The translations under genes and the position numbers were made by a program. From Comamonadaceae bacterium (GTDB taxonomy: Bacteria; Pseudomonadota; Gammaproteobacteria; Burkholderiales; Burkholderiaceae_C): a stretch of 64,000 bases of DNA. Location: the NCBI GenBank assembly GCA_947381325.1, contig CANCUP010000002.1:1-64000 (forward strand). Direction: 5' to 3'. The notes under the pieces were generated by a model, which saw nothing but the letters and a program-made list of their open reading frames with translations, was not told where the DNA came from and searched no databases. Shown piece by piece: positions 53,667-64,000 of this stretch. The stretch's first letter is position 1. Each line of letters starts with the position of its first letter.

Positions 53667-55013
53667 ATGGCACAACCGCTTCGTCTCTCGACCACAAGCC
53701 CAACCTTTGAAGCCGATTTCAAAGCCCGCTTGCATTGGTCTGCCGACACCGATGCTGCCATTGAGCAACGTGTGGCCGAGATCTTGGCCGATGTGCGCGC
53801 ACGCGGCGACGCCGCAGTGCTGGAATACACCGAGCGCTTCGACGGCTTGAAGGCCCACAGCATGGCCGCGCTGGAGTTGACGCAGGCCGAGCTCAAAGCC
53901 GCTTTCGACGGTTTGCCCAACGCGCAGCGCGAGGCCTTGCAGGCAGCGGCGGCCCGGGTGCGCAGCTACCACGAGGCGCAACGCAAAGCCAGCGGCGAGA
54001 GCTGGAGCTACCGCGACGCCGATGGCACCTTGCTGGGCCAAAAAGTCACGCCCCTGGACCGCGTGGGCATTTACGTGCCAGGTGGCAAAGCGGCTTACCC
54101 ATCGAGTGTGTTGATGAATGCCATTCCCGCCCACGTGGCCGGGGTGGGCGAGATCATCATGGTGGTGCCCGCGCCCGCCCGCGACAAAAATTCGGCACAT
54201 GCTGCACAGGGCGAGCGCAACCCCTTGGTGCTGGCCGCGGCCTATGTGGCAGGGGTCAGCCGTGCTTTCACCATTGGCGGCGCGCAAGCGGTGGCAGCGT
54301 TGGCCTACGGCACGGCCACGGTGCCAGCGGTCGACAAAGTCACGGGCCCTGGCAACGCCTATGTGGCGGCCGCCAAGCGCCGTGTGTTTGGCACTGTGGG
54401 CATCGACATGATTGCGGGTCCGAGCGAAATTTTGGTGTTGGCAGACGGCTCCACCCCACCCGATTGGGTGGCGATGGATTTGTTCAGCCAGGCCGAGCAC
54501 GACGAGCTGGCGCAAAGCGTGTTGCTGTGTCCCGATTCGGCCTACATTGACCGTGTGCAAGCCGAGATCGAGCGGTTGCTGCCGCAGATGCCACGGCGCG
54601 CCATCATCGAAAAATCGCTCAATGGCCGTGGGGTGTTGATTCATACCCGCAGCATGGAAGAGGCCTGCGCCATCAGCAACCGCATTGCGCCCGAGCACTT
54701 GGAAGTGTCGAGCCATGAACCGCATCGCTGGGAGCCGTTGCTCAAGCACGCGGGGGCCATCTTCTTGGGGGCCTACACCAGCGAGAGCTTGGGCGATTAC
54801 TGTGCGGGCCCCAACCATGTGTTGCCCACCAGTGGCACCGCACGCTTTAGCTCGCCATTGGGGGTGTACGACTTTCAAAAGCGCAGCAGCCTGATTGAGG
54901 TGAGCGAGCAGGGGGCGCAGACGCTGGGCAAGATTGCCGCTGTGTTGGCCTATGGCGAAGGCTTGCAAGCCCACGCCATGGCGGCTGAGTTCCGTTTGAA
55001 GAAAAGCAACTGA
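53667..55013 (+). CDS. hisD: Histidinol dehydrogenase
   Basis: [57 protein letters not shown]. Confidence 0.97.
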   Translation: MAQPLRLSTTSPTFEADFKARLHWSADTDAAIEQRVAEILADVRARGDAAVLEYTERFDGLKAHSMAALELTQAELKAAFDGLPNAQREALQAAAARVRSYHEAQRKASGESWSYRDADGTLLGQKVTPLDRVGIYVPGGKAAYPSSVLMNAIPAHVAGVGEIIMVVPAPARDKNSAHAAQGERNPLVLAAAYVAGVSRAFTIGGAQAVAALAYGTATVPAVDKVTGPGNAYVAAAKRRVFGTVGIDMIAGPSEILVLADGSTPPDWVAMDLFSQAEHDELAQSVLLCPDSAYIDRVQAEIERLLPQMPRRAIIEKSLNGRGVLIHTRSMEEACAISNRIAPEHLEVSSHEPHRWEPLLKHAGAIFLGAYTSESLGDYCAGPNHVLPTSGTARFSSPLGVYDFQKRSSLIEVSEQGAQTLGKIAAVLAYGEGLQAHAMAAEFRLKKSN

Positions 55014-55014
55014 C

Positions 55015-56127
55015 ATGACGAATCCAACGAACCTGGCGCTGCGCTTCATTCGCCCCGATGTCCAAGCCATGCATGCGTATGTGGTGCAGCATTCGGCGGG
55101 CATGGTCAAGCTCGATGCGATGGAAAATCCCTTCACGCTGCCCCCTGAATTGCAAGCCCAATTGGGCGCGCGCTTGGGGGCGGTGGACATCAATCGCTAC
55201 CCCGGCACACGCATCGACGATTTGAAGCACGCGCTGGCGCGTTATGTTGATTTGCCTGCAGGCCTGGGCCTGATGTTGGGCAATGGCTCAGACGAATTGA
55301 TTTCTTTGTTGTCCATGGCTTGCGCTGTGCCCAACGCCAAGGTGCTGGCGCCAGAGCCTGGTTTTGTGATGTACGGCATGAGCGCGCAATTGCAAGGTTT
55401 GCAATACATCGGCGTGCCCTTGACGGCTGACTTTGAGTTGGACGAAGTCGCCATGGCTGAGGCCATAGCCCAGTCTGAGCCCGCCATCGTCTACATCGCC
55501 TACCCCAACAACCCCACGGCCAATCTGTGGAACGCCGACACCATCCGTCGCCTCATCACACAGGTCAGCGCCTACGGCGGTTGGGTGGTGATGGACGAGG
55601 CCTACCAGCCGTTCTCGAGCCGCAGTTGGTTGGATGAAATTCGCCGTGATCCGAACGCCAATGCCCAGGTGTTGTTGATGCGCACGCTGTCCAAATTTGG
55701 CTTGGCTGGTATTCGCCTGGGCTACATGGTGGGCCCCACGGCGCTGGTGCATGAAGTCGACAAACTGCGCCCACCCTACAACGTCAGCGTGCTCAACGCC
55801 GAGTGCGCCTTGTTTGCGCTCGAGCACACCGAGGTGTTCGCGCAACAAGCCGCCACCATCCGTGCCGAACGTGAAAAGTTGTTCAACGCCTTGCAGCAGT
55901 TGCCGGGTGTCACCCCTTATGCCAGCGAAGCCAACATGATGGTGCTGCGCTTCACGGGCGACGCGGACGCAGCCCACCGCGCGTTTGAGGTGCTCAAGGC
56001 CCATAAGGTATTGGTCAAGAACGTTTCTAAAATGCATCCCTTGCTGGCCAACTGCCTGCGCCTGACGGTGGGAACACCGGATGAGAACGCACAGCTCCTG
56101 GCCGCTTTGACCTCTGCCCTTTCTTGA
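55015..56127 (+). CDS. hisC: Histidinol-phosphate aminotransferase
   Basis: LDAMENPFTLP; LGNGSDELISLL; YPNNPTANLW; RTLSKFGLAGIRLGYM. Confidence 0.96.
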   Translation: MTNPTNLALRFIRPDVQAMHAYVVQHSAGMVKLDAMENPFTLPPELQAQLGARLGAVDINRYPGTRIDDLKHALARYVDLPAGLGLMLGNGSDELISLLSMACAVPNAKVLAPEPGFVMYGMSAQLQGLQYIGVPLTADFELDEVAMAEAIAQSEPAIVYIAYPNNPTANLWNADTIRRLITQVSAYGGWVVMDEAYQPFSSRSWLDEIRRDPNANAQVLLMRTLSKFGLAGIRLGYMVGPTALVHEVDKLRPPYNVSVLNAECALFALEHTEVFAQQAATIRAEREKLFNALQQLPGVTPYASEANMMVLRFTGDADAAHRAFEVLKAHKVLVKNVSKMHPLLANCLRLTVGTPDENAQLLAALTSALS

Positions 56128-56136
56128 AAGCCCCGC

Positions 56137-56730
56137 ATGACCGCCCGCACCGCTGAAGTCAGCCGCCACACTGCCGAGACCCGCATCACCGTCAAGGTCA
56201 ACCTCGATGGCACGGGGCAATCCAAGCTGTCCACCGGCATTGGTTTTTTCGACCACATGCTGGATCAAATTGCGCGTCATGGCTTGATCGATTTGGACAT
56301 CCATGCCGAAGGTGATTTGCACATCGATGGCCACCACACCGTGGAAGATGTGGGCATCACCTTGGGCCAGGCGTTTGCCAAAGCCGTGGGCGATAAAAAA
56401 GGCATTCGCCGCTATGGCCACGCCTACGTGCCACTCGACGAAGCACTGAGCCGCGTGGTGGTGGATTTCTCAGGCCGCCCAGGTTTGGTGATGCACGTGC
56501 CGTTCAAGAGCGGCATGATTGGCGAATTCGACAGCCAACTGGCGTTTGAATTTTTCCAAGGCTTTGTGAACCACGCCTTCGTGACCTTGCACATCGACAA
56601 CTTGCGTGGCGAAAACGCGCACCACCAGGCCGAGACCGTGTTCAAGGCCTTTGCCCGCGCTTTACGCGCTGCGCTCGAACTGGACCCACGTTCTGTGGGG
56701 GTGATTCCCTCGACCAAGGGCAGTCTGTGA
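56137..56730 (+). CDS. hisB: Imidazoleglycerol-phosphate dehydratase
   Basis: [52 protein letters not shown]. Confidence 0.97.
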   Translation: MTARTAEVSRHTAETRITVKVNLDGTGQSKLSTGIGFFDHMLDQIARHGLIDLDIHAEGDLHIDGHHTVEDVGITLGQAFAKAVGDKKGIRRYGHAYVPLDEALSRVVVDFSGRPGLVMHVPFKSGMIGEFDSQLAFEFFQGFVNHAFVTLHIDNLRGENAHHQAETVFKAFARALRAALELDPRSVGVIPSTKGSL

Positions 56731-56782
56731 TGCTTCAAGCGCAGTGCGACCAGCAGCCGCAAGCCCCTGAGACTGCGCTGCC

Positions 56783-57433
56783 ATGAACAACAAAGTGGCC
56801 GTCGTGGACTACGGCATGGGCAACCTGCGCTCGGTGGCGCAAGCCGTGATGCACGCCGCCTCGGTGGTCGACCATGCCGAGGTGGTGGTCACCTCCAGCC
56901 CGCAGGTGGTGCGTGATGCACACCGCGTGGTCTTGCCGGGTCAAGGTGCCATGCCCGATTGCATGCGCGAACTGCGTGAGTCGGGCCTGATGGACGCCGT
57001 ATTGGATGCCGCGCACAAGAAACCTCTGTTTGGAGTCTGTGTGGGCATGCAAATGTTGCTCGACCACAGCGCAGAGGGCGACACCCCGGGCTTGGGACTG
57101 ATTCCCGGGGAGGTGGTGAAGTTTGATTTGGCCGGGCGCACCCAAGCCGATGGCAGCCGCTTCAAAGTGCCGCAGATGGGCTGGAACCAGGTGTTGCAAA
57201 CCCGAGCTCACCCCATGTGGCAAGACGTGCCCGACAACAGTTACTTCTATTTCGTGCACAGCTTTTATGCACGCCCCAAAGACTTGGCCCATTGCGCAGC
57301 GCAAACGGACTATGGCAACTTGTTCACCTGCGCTGTGGCGCGCGATAATATTTTTGCGACACAATTTCACCCAGAAAAAAGTGCGACACACGGTTTGACC
57401 CTGTACCGCAATTTTCTGCACTGGACACCCTGA
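56783..57433 (+). CDS. hisH: Imidazole glycerol phosphate synthase subunit HisH
   Basis: [40 protein letters not shown]. Confidence 0.96.
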   Translation: MNNKVAVVDYGMGNLRSVAQAVMHAASVVDHAEVVVTSSPQVVRDAHRVVLPGQGAMPDCMRELRESGLMDAVLDAAHKKPLFGVCVGMQMLLDHSAEGDTPGLGLIPGEVVKFDLAGRTQADGSRFKVPQMGWNQVLQTRAHPMWQDVPDNSYFYFVHSFYARPKDLAHCAAQTDYGNLFTCAVARDNIFATQFHPEKSATHGLTLYRNFLHWTP

Positions 57434-57473
57434 TCTTTCACCTCACCGGGCCTGCTTGAAGCCCTTTGACACC

Positions 57474-58214
57474 ATGCTACTTATTCCTGCGATTGACCTC
57501 AAAGACGGACATTGCGTGCGCCTCAAACAAGGCGACATGGACCAGGCCACCACGTTTGGCGAAGACCCCGCGCAAATGGCCCTGAATTGGGTGGCCAAAG
57601 GTGCGCGGCGTTTGCACCTGGTGGACTTGAACGGCGCGTTCGCGGGCAAGCCGCAAAACAACCTGGCCATCAAAGCCATTTTGAAAGCCGTGGGACAAGA
57701 CATTCCGGTGCAGCTCGGTGGCGGCATCCGTGACTTGGACACGATTGAAAAATACATCGACGCGGGTTTGCGCTACGTCATCATCGGCACGGCTGCGGTG
57801 AAAAACCCGGGTTTTTTGCGCGACGCTTGCAGTGCGTTTGGCGGTCACATCATCGTGGGGCTCGATGCCAAAGACGGCAAAGTGGCCACCGATGGTTGGA
57901 GCAAACTCACCGGTCACGAAGTGGCAGATCTGGGCAAGAAGTTTGAAGACTACGGTGTGGAGTCCATCATCTACACCGACATTGGGCGTGACGGCATGCT
58001 CAGCGGCATCAACATCGAAGCCACCGTCAAACTGGCACAGGCCCTGACCATTCCCGTCATCGCCTCAGGCGGTTTGTCCAACATGGCCGACATCGACCAG
58101 TTGTGCGCCGTGGAAGACGAAGGCGTGGAAGGCGTGATTTGTGGCCGTGCCATTTACAGCGGGGATCTGGATTTTGAAAAAGCCCAGGCCCGCGCTGACG
58201 AACTCAATGGCTAA
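57474..58214 (+). CDS. hisA: HisA isomerase (ProFAR isomerase)
   Basis: [44 protein letters not shown]. Confidence 0.96.
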   Translation: MLLIPAIDLKDGHCVRLKQGDMDQATTFGEDPAQMALNWVAKGARRLHLVDLNGAFAGKPQNNLAIKAILKAVGQDIPVQLGGGIRDLDTIEKYIDAGLRYVIIGTAAVKNPGFLRDACSAFGGHIIVGLDAKDGKVATDGWSKLTGHEVADLGKKFEDYGVESIIYTDIGRDGMLSGINIEATVKLAQALTIPVIASGGLSNMADIDQLCAVEDEGVEGVICGRAIYSGDLDFEKAQARADELNG

Positions 58215-58257
58215 GCCGTCGTGCGCGGGTTGCGCGGCCTGCGCCTGAAGCCCCCGC

Positions 58258-59097
58258 ATGTTGACCTCTACCCCGGAAGTTTTCCAAGGCCTGGACTGCC
58301 ATCGCCTGACCTTGCCGTGCGGCGACACCGTGTTGGTGGCCTTGCAAGGTGCCCATGTGTTGTCGTGGGTCAGCCAAGGGCGTGAGCGTTTGTTTCTGAG
58401 CCCGGCCAATCTGTGGGATGGCCAGTCGGCCATCCGTGGCGGTGTGCCGGTGTGTTTTCCGCAATTCAACCAGCGTGGCGACTTGCCCAAGCATGGCTTT
58501 GCCCGCAACATGGCGTGGACGTTGGCGGGTTCACGTGTGGACGACGCGCAGGCGCACATCGATGTCAGTCTGACGGCAGATGCGCGTACATGCGCCATGT
58601 GGCCGCAGCAATTTGTGGCGCAACTGCGGGTGCAGTTGCAGCCCGGTGAGTTGCAAATGAGTTTGTCCGTGCACAACACCGACACGCAGCCCTTGCTCTT
58701 TACAGGCGCCTTGCACACTTACTTGTTGGTGGATGACATTGATTTGACCGACGTGACCGGTTTGCAGGGCCAGGCCGAATGGGATGCCGTGGCCGATGTG
58801 CATGGCGTGGCCGATGAGGCCCTGTACTTGGATGGCGAGTTTGACCGTGTGTACGCTGCCGCCCCTGGCCCGCTGCGCGTGCAAGATGGCAGCGGCGTGC
58901 TGTGCATTGCGCAAAGCCCGTCCTGGGGCCAATCGGTGGTGTGGAACCCTGGTCCTGAGAAATGCGCCACACTGGCGGACATGCCGCCCGATGGCTTTGC
59001 GCACATGGTGTGCGTGGAGGCGGCTCAGGTGTATGAGCCGATCCATGTGCCAGCAGGTCAGCAATGGCTCGGCTGGCAACGTTTGACGGTGGCTTGA
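58258..59097 (+). CDS. D-hexose-6-phosphate mutarotase / aldose 1-epimerase-like
   Basis: LQGAHVLSWVSQGRERLFLSPANLWDGQSAIRGGVPVCFPQF; HGFARNMAWTL; LHTYLLVDDI. Confidence 0.9.
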   Translation: MLTSTPEVFQGLDCHRLTLPCGDTVLVALQGAHVLSWVSQGRERLFLSPANLWDGQSAIRGGVPVCFPQFNQRGDLPKHGFARNMAWTLAGSRVDDAQAHIDVSLTADARTCAMWPQQFVAQLRVQLQPGELQMSLSVHNTDTQPLLFTGALHTYLLVDDIDLTDVTGLQGQAEWDAVADVHGVADEALYLDGEFDRVYAAAPGPLRVQDGSGVLCIAQSPSWGQSVVWNPGPEKCATLADMPPDGFAHMVCVEAAQVYEPIHVPAGQQWLGWQRLTVA

Positions 59098-59118
59098 GAA
59101 TTTATCTGTTGGACTTCT

Positions 59119-59919
59119 ATGCTCGCTAAACGCATCATTCCTTGCCTTGACGTGACCGGTGGTCGCGTGGTCAAAGGCGTCAACTTTGTGGCGCTGCGTG
59201 ATGCAGGAGACCCGGTGGAAATTGCCGCCCGCTACAACGAGCAAGGCGCCGATGAGCTGACGTTTTTGGACATCACCGCCACCAGCGATGCGCGCGATGT
59301 GATCTTGCACATCATCGAAGCCGTGGCCAGCCAAGTGTTCATTCCGCTCACGGTGGGTGGGGGCGTGCGCACGGTGGACGACGTGCGCCGCTTGCTCAAC
59401 GCCGGTGCCGACAAGGTGAGCTTCAACTCAGCCGCCATTGCCAACCCTCAAGTGATTCGTGAGGCCTCGGCCAAATACGGTGCCCAGTGCATCGTGGTGG
59501 CCATTGATGCCAAGCGCCGCACCCCCGAAGAAGAACAACGCATGGGCGCCAACGGTCTGCCGATGGGCCCCGGCTGGGACGTGTTCAGCCATGGCGGGCG
59601 CAAAAACGTGGGCCTGGATGCGGTGGCTTGGGCCACCCAAATGGCCGACCACGGCGCTGGCGAAATTTTGCTCACCAGCATGGACCGTGACGGCACCAAG
59701 TCAGGTTTTGATTTGGCCTTGACCCGTGCCGTGGCCGATGCTGTGTCGGTGCCTGTCATCGCCTCAGGGGGCGTTGGCAATCTGGATCACTTGGCCGACG
59801 GCGTGCAGCAAGGCGGTGCCGATGCGGTGCTGGCGGCCAGCATTTTTCACTATGGCGAATACACCGTGCAACAAGCCAAAGAACGCATGCGTGAGCGCGG
59901 CATTCCTGTGCGACTGTGA
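59119..59919 (+). CDS. hisF: Imidazole glycerol phosphate synthase subunit HisF
   Basis: [51 protein letters not shown]. Confidence 0.97.
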   Translation: MLAKRIIPCLDVTGGRVVKGVNFVALRDAGDPVEIAARYNEQGADELTFLDITATSDARDVILHIIEAVASQVFIPLTVGGGVRTVDDVRRLLNAGADKVSFNSAAIANPQVIREASAKYGAQCIVVAIDAKRRTPEEEQRMGANGLPMGPGWDVFSHGGRKNVGLDAVAWATQMADHGAGEILLTSMDRDGTKSGFDLALTRAVADAVSVPVIASGGVGNLDHLADGVQQGGADAVLAASIFHYGEYTVQQAKERMRERGIPVRL

Positions 59920-59930
59920 GAGAGACCTGG

Positions 59931-60329
59931 ATGACACACCCTGCTTGGTTGGATGCTGTGCGATGGGACGACAAGGGCCTGGTGCCCGTCATCGCCCAAG
60001 AAAAAGACAGCGGCGATGTGCTGATGTTTGCTTGGATGAACCGCGAAGCCCTGCAAAAAACCGCAGAGCTCAAGCGGGCGGTGTACTTCAGCCGTTCGCG
60101 CAACAAGTTGTGGTTCAAAGGCGAAGAGTCGGGCCACGTGCAAACCGTGCATGACATTCGCCTGGACTGCGACAGCGACGTGGTGTTGCTGCGTGTGACA
60201 CAGCTGGGTCACACCCCGGGCATAGCCTGCCATACTGGGCGTCACAGTTGCTTTTTCCAACGCTTGGAAGGCGACGACTGGCAAGCCTGTGAGCCTGTGC
60301 TCAAAGACCCCGAATCGATTTACAAATGA
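59931..60329 (+). CDS. hisI: Phosphoribosyl-AMP cyclohydrolase
   Basis: [50 protein letters not shown]. Confidence 0.96.
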   Translation: MTHPAWLDAVRWDDKGLVPVIAQEKDSGDVLMFAWMNREALQKTAELKRAVYFSRSRNKLWFKGEESGHVQTVHDIRLDCDSDVVLLRVTQLGHTPGIACHTGRHSCFFQRLEGDDWQACEPVLKDPESIYK

Positions 60330-60718
60330 CCGCCATGAGTTCGACCGACGTCAACAATTTAGACACTTTGCAACGCCTCGCAGCAGTGATTGAAAGTCGC
60401 AAGCCGGCCAACGGGGGCGACCCTGAGAAGAGCTACGTCTCGCGTTTGCTGCACAAAGGTCCCGATGCTTTTTTGAAAAAGATTGGTGAAGAGGCCACAG
60501 AGACCGTGATGGCCGCCAAAGATGTGGACCATGGCGGAGACCCTGCGAAGTTGGTGTACGAAGTGGCTGATTTGTGGTTTCACAGCATGATTGCGCTGGC
60601 CCATTACGGTTTGACGCCTGCCGATGTGGTCAATGAGTTGGCGCGTCGTGAAGGACTCAGTGGCCTTGAGGAAAAGGCCTTGAGAAAAGCCCAGGACCGA
60701 GAGCAGCGTGGCGAGTGA
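60326..60718 (+). CDS. hisE: Phosphoribosyl-ATP diphosphatase
   Basis: [48 protein letters not shown]. Confidence 0.95.
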   Translation: MTAMSSTDVNNLDTLQRLAAVIESRKPANGGDPEKSYVSRLLHKGPDAFLKKIGEEATETVMAAKDVDHGGDPAKLVYEVADLWFHSMIALAHYGLTPADVVNELARREGLSGLEEKALRKAQDREQRGE

Positions 60719-60752
60719 GTTCGCTGCAGTTTGAATTTTCAAAGTAAACGCC

Positions 60753-61109
60753 ATGACTGACCCCAACTGCATCTTTTGCAAAATCATCGCTGGACAGATT
60801 CCTTCACGAAAAGTCTACGAAGACGATGAGATTTTTGCGTTTCATGACATCCATCCTTGGGCGCCCATACATTTTTTAGTGATTCCCAAACTGCATATTC
60901 CATCGATGGCGCACATAGGCTCTGAACACGAGGCGCTTTTGGGTCGAATGATGACCCTGGCGCCTAAGTTGGCTTTGCAAGAGGGTGCGCGTCCTTATCC
61001 AGAGGGTGGCTTTCGTCTTGTGACCAACACAGGGGTAGAAGGTGGACAAGAAGTGCACCATTTGCATTGGCATGTCATGGGTGGACCGCGCCCCTGGCTG
61101 CGTGGCTGA
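60753..61109 (+). CDS. HIT family (histidine triad) protein
   Basis: CIFCKIIAGQIPSRKVYEDDEIFAFHDIHP; HHLHWHVMGG. Confidence 0.95.
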   Translation: MTDPNCIFCKIIAGQIPSRKVYEDDEIFAFHDIHPWAPIHFLVIPKLHIPSMAHIGSEHEALLGRMMTLAPKLALQEGARPYPEGGFRLVTNTGVEGGQEVHHLHWHVMGGPRPWLRG

Positions 61110-61139
61110 TTAGAATTCCCCGTATTCAAGGAGAAACAC

Positions 61140-61367
61140 ATGGGTTCGTTTTCAATTTGGCATTGGCTGATCGTTTTGCTGATCGTCATCATGGTGTTTG
61201 GCACCAAAAAGCTCAAAAACCTGGGCGGCGATCTGGGTGGGGCTGTGAAAGGCTTCAAAGATGGCATGAAAGACGGCTCGACGCCCGAGGACAAGCCTGC
61301 TGCGGCGCCTGCTGCTGTGGCGGCCGACAAAACCACCATTGACGTCGAAGTCAAGAGCAAAACTTAA
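61140..61367 (+). CDS. tatA: Sec-independent protein translocase subunit TatA
   Basis: [45 protein letters not shown]. Confidence 0.95.
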   Translation: MGSFSIWHWLIVLLIVIMVFGTKKLKNLGGDLGGAVKGFKDGMKDGSTPEDKPAAAPAAVAADKTTIDVEVKSKT

Positions 61368-61386
61368 TTGCTGTTGATCGCCTGCT

Positions 61387-61857
61387 TTGTTTGATCTTGA
61401 TTTTTCCAAAATTGCGGTAGTCAGTGCGGTGGCGCTCGTCGTCATCGGGCCTGAGCGACTGCCCGGCGTGGCGCGCACGGTGGGGACTTTGATCGGCAAA
61501 GCAAGACGCTATGTCGCGGATGTCAAAGCCGAGGTGAACCGCACGATGGAGCTCGACGAGCTCAAGAAAATGAAAGACACCATGGAGAGTGCGGCCCGCG
61601 ATGTGGAGCATTCAGTTCAGACGGCGACCAGCGAGTTTGAGAAAGACTGGGCCGAAACGACGGCAGGTTTGACCGGCAACGAGTACACCCCGTTAGAAAC
61701 GCCGCCATTGAGCTACCAACATCCCGGAAAAAAGTGGCGCCTCAAGCGAGGCAGCGTGCCGCACTGGTACAAAGCCCGCCAAGGTGTGCGTACCAAGGCG
61801 CTCTCTAGCGCTGCCCGTGTGGCCCGTTTTCGTCCCGCAGTGAGGCCTGATGTCTGA
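61387..61857 (+). CDS. tatB: Sec-independent protein translocase subunit TatB
   Basis: [53 protein letters not shown] start inferred. Confidence 0.92.
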   Translation: MFDLDFSKIAVVSAVALVVIGPERLPGVARTVGTLIGKARRYVADVKAEVNRTMELDELKKMKDTMESAARDVEHSVQTATSEFEKDWAETTAGLTGNEYTPLETPPLSYQHPGKKWRLKRGSVPHWYKARQGVRTKALSSAARVARFRPAVRPDV

Positions 61858-62620
61858 TACCCCTTCCCAAGACGAGTTGGCTGGCACCGAGCAGCCCTTT
61901 GTTCAGCACCTGATTGAGCTGCGCGACCGTTTGGTCAAGTCCACCATTGCGGTGGCGATTGCTGGTGCCGTATTGGCGATCTTTCCTGGACCTGCCGAGT
62001 TGTACGATTTGTTGGCGGCACCCTTGGTGGCGCAGTTGCCCGCAGGCGCAACCTTGATCGCCACGTCGGTGATTTCACCGTTTTTGGTGCCCCTCAAAAT
62101 TTTGCTCATGACCGCTTTTTTGCTGGCCTTGCCTGTGGTGTTGTACCAGGTGTGGGCCTTTGTGGCGCCGGGCTTGTATGCGCACGAAAAAAAGCTGGTC
62201 TTGCCTTTGGTGGTCTCCAGCACTTTGTTGTTCATGATTGGGGTGGCTTTTTGTTACCTCTTTGTGTTCGGTCAGGTCTTCAAGTTCATCCAAAGTTTCG
62301 CGCCCAAGAGCATCACGGCGGCACCTGACATTGAGGCCTACTTGAGTTTTGTGTTGACCATGTTCATCGCCTTTGGCTTGGCCTTTGAGGTGCCGATTGT
62401 GGTGATCGTGTTGGCCCGTATGAAGGTGGTGAGCATTGAAAAGCTCAAGGGCTTTCGCTCTTATTTCATCGTGCTGGCCTTCATCATTGCGGCCATCGTC
62501 ACACCGCCTGATGTGGTGTCGCAGTTGGCGTTGGCAATCCCCATGTGTGTGTTGTACGAAATTGGCATCTGGGCTGCTCAGGTGTTCATCAAACATACCC
62601 AAGCCCCTGACGCTGAGTAA
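61850..62620 (+). CDS. tatC: Sec-independent protein translocase subunit TatC
   Basis: [20 protein letters not shown]; six-TM pattern; [22 protein letters not shown]. Confidence 0.97.
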   Translation: MSDTPSQDELAGTEQPFVQHLIELRDRLVKSTIAVAIAGAVLAIFPGPAELYDLLAAPLVAQLPAGATLIATSVISPFLVPLKILLMTAFLLALPVVLYQVWAFVAPGLYAHEKKLVLPLVVSSTLLFMIGVAFCYLFVFGQVFKFIQSFAPKSITAAPDIEAYLSFVLTMFIAFGLAFEVPIVVIVLARMKVVSIEKLKGFRSYFIVLAFIIAAIVTPPDVVSQLALAIPMCVLYEIGIWAAQVFIKHTQAPDAE

Positions 62621-62638
62621 AAACGTCGTCAAAGCCCC

Positions 62639-63781
62639 ATGAAACGTCATTGGTTGCTTTTTTCTCAATGGGTCACTGTGTTGGTGGCAATTTGGTTTGT
62701 GGTGGCCACCCTCAAGCCGGAATGGGTAAGCCGCATGCCGCGCATCGCGGGTGTGAGCTTGCAAGAGGCTGCGCCCATGCCACCTGGTGCGGTGATGCCT
62801 GGCAGCTTGAGTCCTGCCGCCAAGCGGGCAGCGCCTGCGGTGGTGAGCATTGCCACGACGCAGGCGGCCGCCAAAAACTCACCCTCCAATGATCCGTGGT
62901 TTCGCTTTTTCTACGGTGACCGAGATGACGATGCGCCCCAGGCTGGATTGGGCAGCGGCGTGATTGTGAGCCCAGAGGGCTATATCCTGACCAACAACCA
63001 TGTGATTGAGGGCGCGGATGAGATTGAGGTCACCCTCAGTGACAGCCGACGCGCGCGTGCGACGGTGATTGGCACGGACCCGGAGACCGATTTGGCCATC
63101 TTGCGCATTGAGCTCGACCGCCTGCCGGTGATCACGCTGGGCAACTCTGATGCAGCGCAAGTGGGGGACAAGGTCTTGGCGATTGGCAATCCATTCGGGG
63201 TGGGTCAAACCGTGACCAGTGGCATTGTGTCGGCCTTGGGACGCAATCAACTGGGCATCAACACATTTGAAAATTTCATTCAGACAGATGCCGCCATCAA
63301 CCCGGGCAATTCCGGTGGTGCGCTGGTCGATGTGAATGGCAGTTTGCTGGGCATCAACACAGCGATCTATTCGCGCTCGGGCGGCAACATGGGCATCGGC
63401 TTTGCCATTCCTGTCTCAACCGCACGGCAAGTCTTAGAGGGCATCGTGCGTGACGGACAAGTCACCCGGGGTTGGGTGGGTGTGGAGCCCAACGAATTGA
63501 CCCCTGAATTGGCCGAGACTTTTGGCTTGAAAGACGTGGAAGGCGTGATCATCACAGGCGTTCTGCAAAACGCGCCAGCGGCCAAAGCAGGACTACGTCC
63601 AGGCGATGTGCTGGTGCGGGTGGCGGGTGAGCCCGTGCGTCATGTGGGCGAGTTGCTGACGCGCATTGCAGCCTTGACGCCGGGTGTCTCCGCCAAGATC
63701 GATGTGATGCGTCGCAATCAAGCCTTGACCTTGGAGGTGACGCCCACCCAGCGCCCCAAAACCAAGGCGGTGCAACGGTGA
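62639..63781 (+). CDS. S1C trypsin-like serine protease (DegQ/DegS-like) with PDZ
   Basis: [66 protein letters not shown]. Confidence 0.94.
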   Translation: MKRHWLLFSQWVTVLVAIWFVVATLKPEWVSRMPRIAGVSLQEAAPMPPGAVMPGSLSPAAKRAAPAVVSIATTQAAAKNSPSNDPWFRFFYGDRDDDAPQAGLGSGVIVSPEGYILTNNHVIEGADEIEVTLSDSRRARATVIGTDPETDLAILRIELDRLPVITLGNSDAAQVGDKVLAIGNPFGVGQTVTSGIVSALGRNQLGINTFENFIQTDAAINPGNSGGALVDVNGSLLGINTAIYSRSGGNMGIGFAIPVSTARQVLEGIVRDGQVTRGWVGVEPNELTPELAETFGLKDVEGVIITGVLQNAPAAKAGLRPGDVLVRVAGEPVRHVGELLTRIAALTPGVSAKIDVMRRNQALTLEVTPTQRPKTKAVQR

Positions 63782-64000
63782 CTGAGCCAGTGAATGTTTC
63801 GCGTCATGCGTTGGTTTCCACTTGCAACGCTTTGTTGCAGCCTGCGCGCTTCAAAGACTATGGCCCCAACGGCTTGCAGGTTGAGGGCAAGGAACACGTT
63901 GGGCATATCGTGTCAGGGGTGACAGCCAGCCGTGCTTTGATTGAGGTTGCCATTGACGCCAAGGCGGATGCGATATTTGTCCATCACGGCTTGTTTTGGC
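63778..64000 (+). CDS. Nif3-like dinuclear metal center protein (partial, 5' end)
   Basis: GTG start overlapping the previous stop; [51 protein letters not shown]. Confidence 0.88.
   Translation, partial: MTEPVNVSRHALVSTCNALLQPARFKDYGPNGLQVEGKEHVGHIVSGVTASRALIEVAIDAKADAIFVHHGLFW

Noticed and set aside
1-64000. CRISPR arrays, tRNA/rRNA genes, prophage or defence islands
   Set aside because: None seen by inspection: no regularly spaced repeats, no tRNA-like cloverleaf, and no phage structural or defence genes. A tRNAscan-SE, CRISPRCasFinder or DefenseFinder run would be needed to exclude small elements.

Overview
This 64 kb window is an almost fully coding, high-GC chromosomal segment. It looks betaproteobacterial (Burkholderiales/Comamonadaceae-like), judged from gene content, gene order and protein sequences; no search was run. 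Most of it is core or housekeeping: rpsI(3' end)-erpA; anmK and an M23 peptidase; tyrS-CDF transporter-dtd-dbpA; ybeY/phoH; ruvAB; a TetR/acyl-CoA dehydrogenase/enoyl-CoA hydratase locus; an ABCB-type exporter; metK; two tandem LpxL-type acyltransferases; engB; cytochrome c4; msrPQ; lysA-lptM/cyaY; mrcA; a condensed type IV pilus pilMNOPQ locus; aroKB-dgt; gltBD; mlaFEDACB; ABC-2 exporter-bolA-murA; a complete his operon; tatABC; a DegQ-like protease; and the start of a Nif3-like gene. Accessory elements are few: one toxin-antitoxin pair and one RayT (IS200-type) transposase flanked by inverted palindromes. The best candidates for something undescribed are (1) a structured metK leader RNA with a perfect anti-Shine-Dalgarno pairing and competing helices, resembling a translational riboswitch that I could not assign to a SAM-riboswitch class, and (2) a compacted type IV pilus alignment cassette with PilM-PilN and PilO-PilP fusions plus a short PilQ. 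A RayT palindrome unit lying against a candidate sigma-54 gltBD promoter also merits a look. All homology calls come from reading translations, not database searches.
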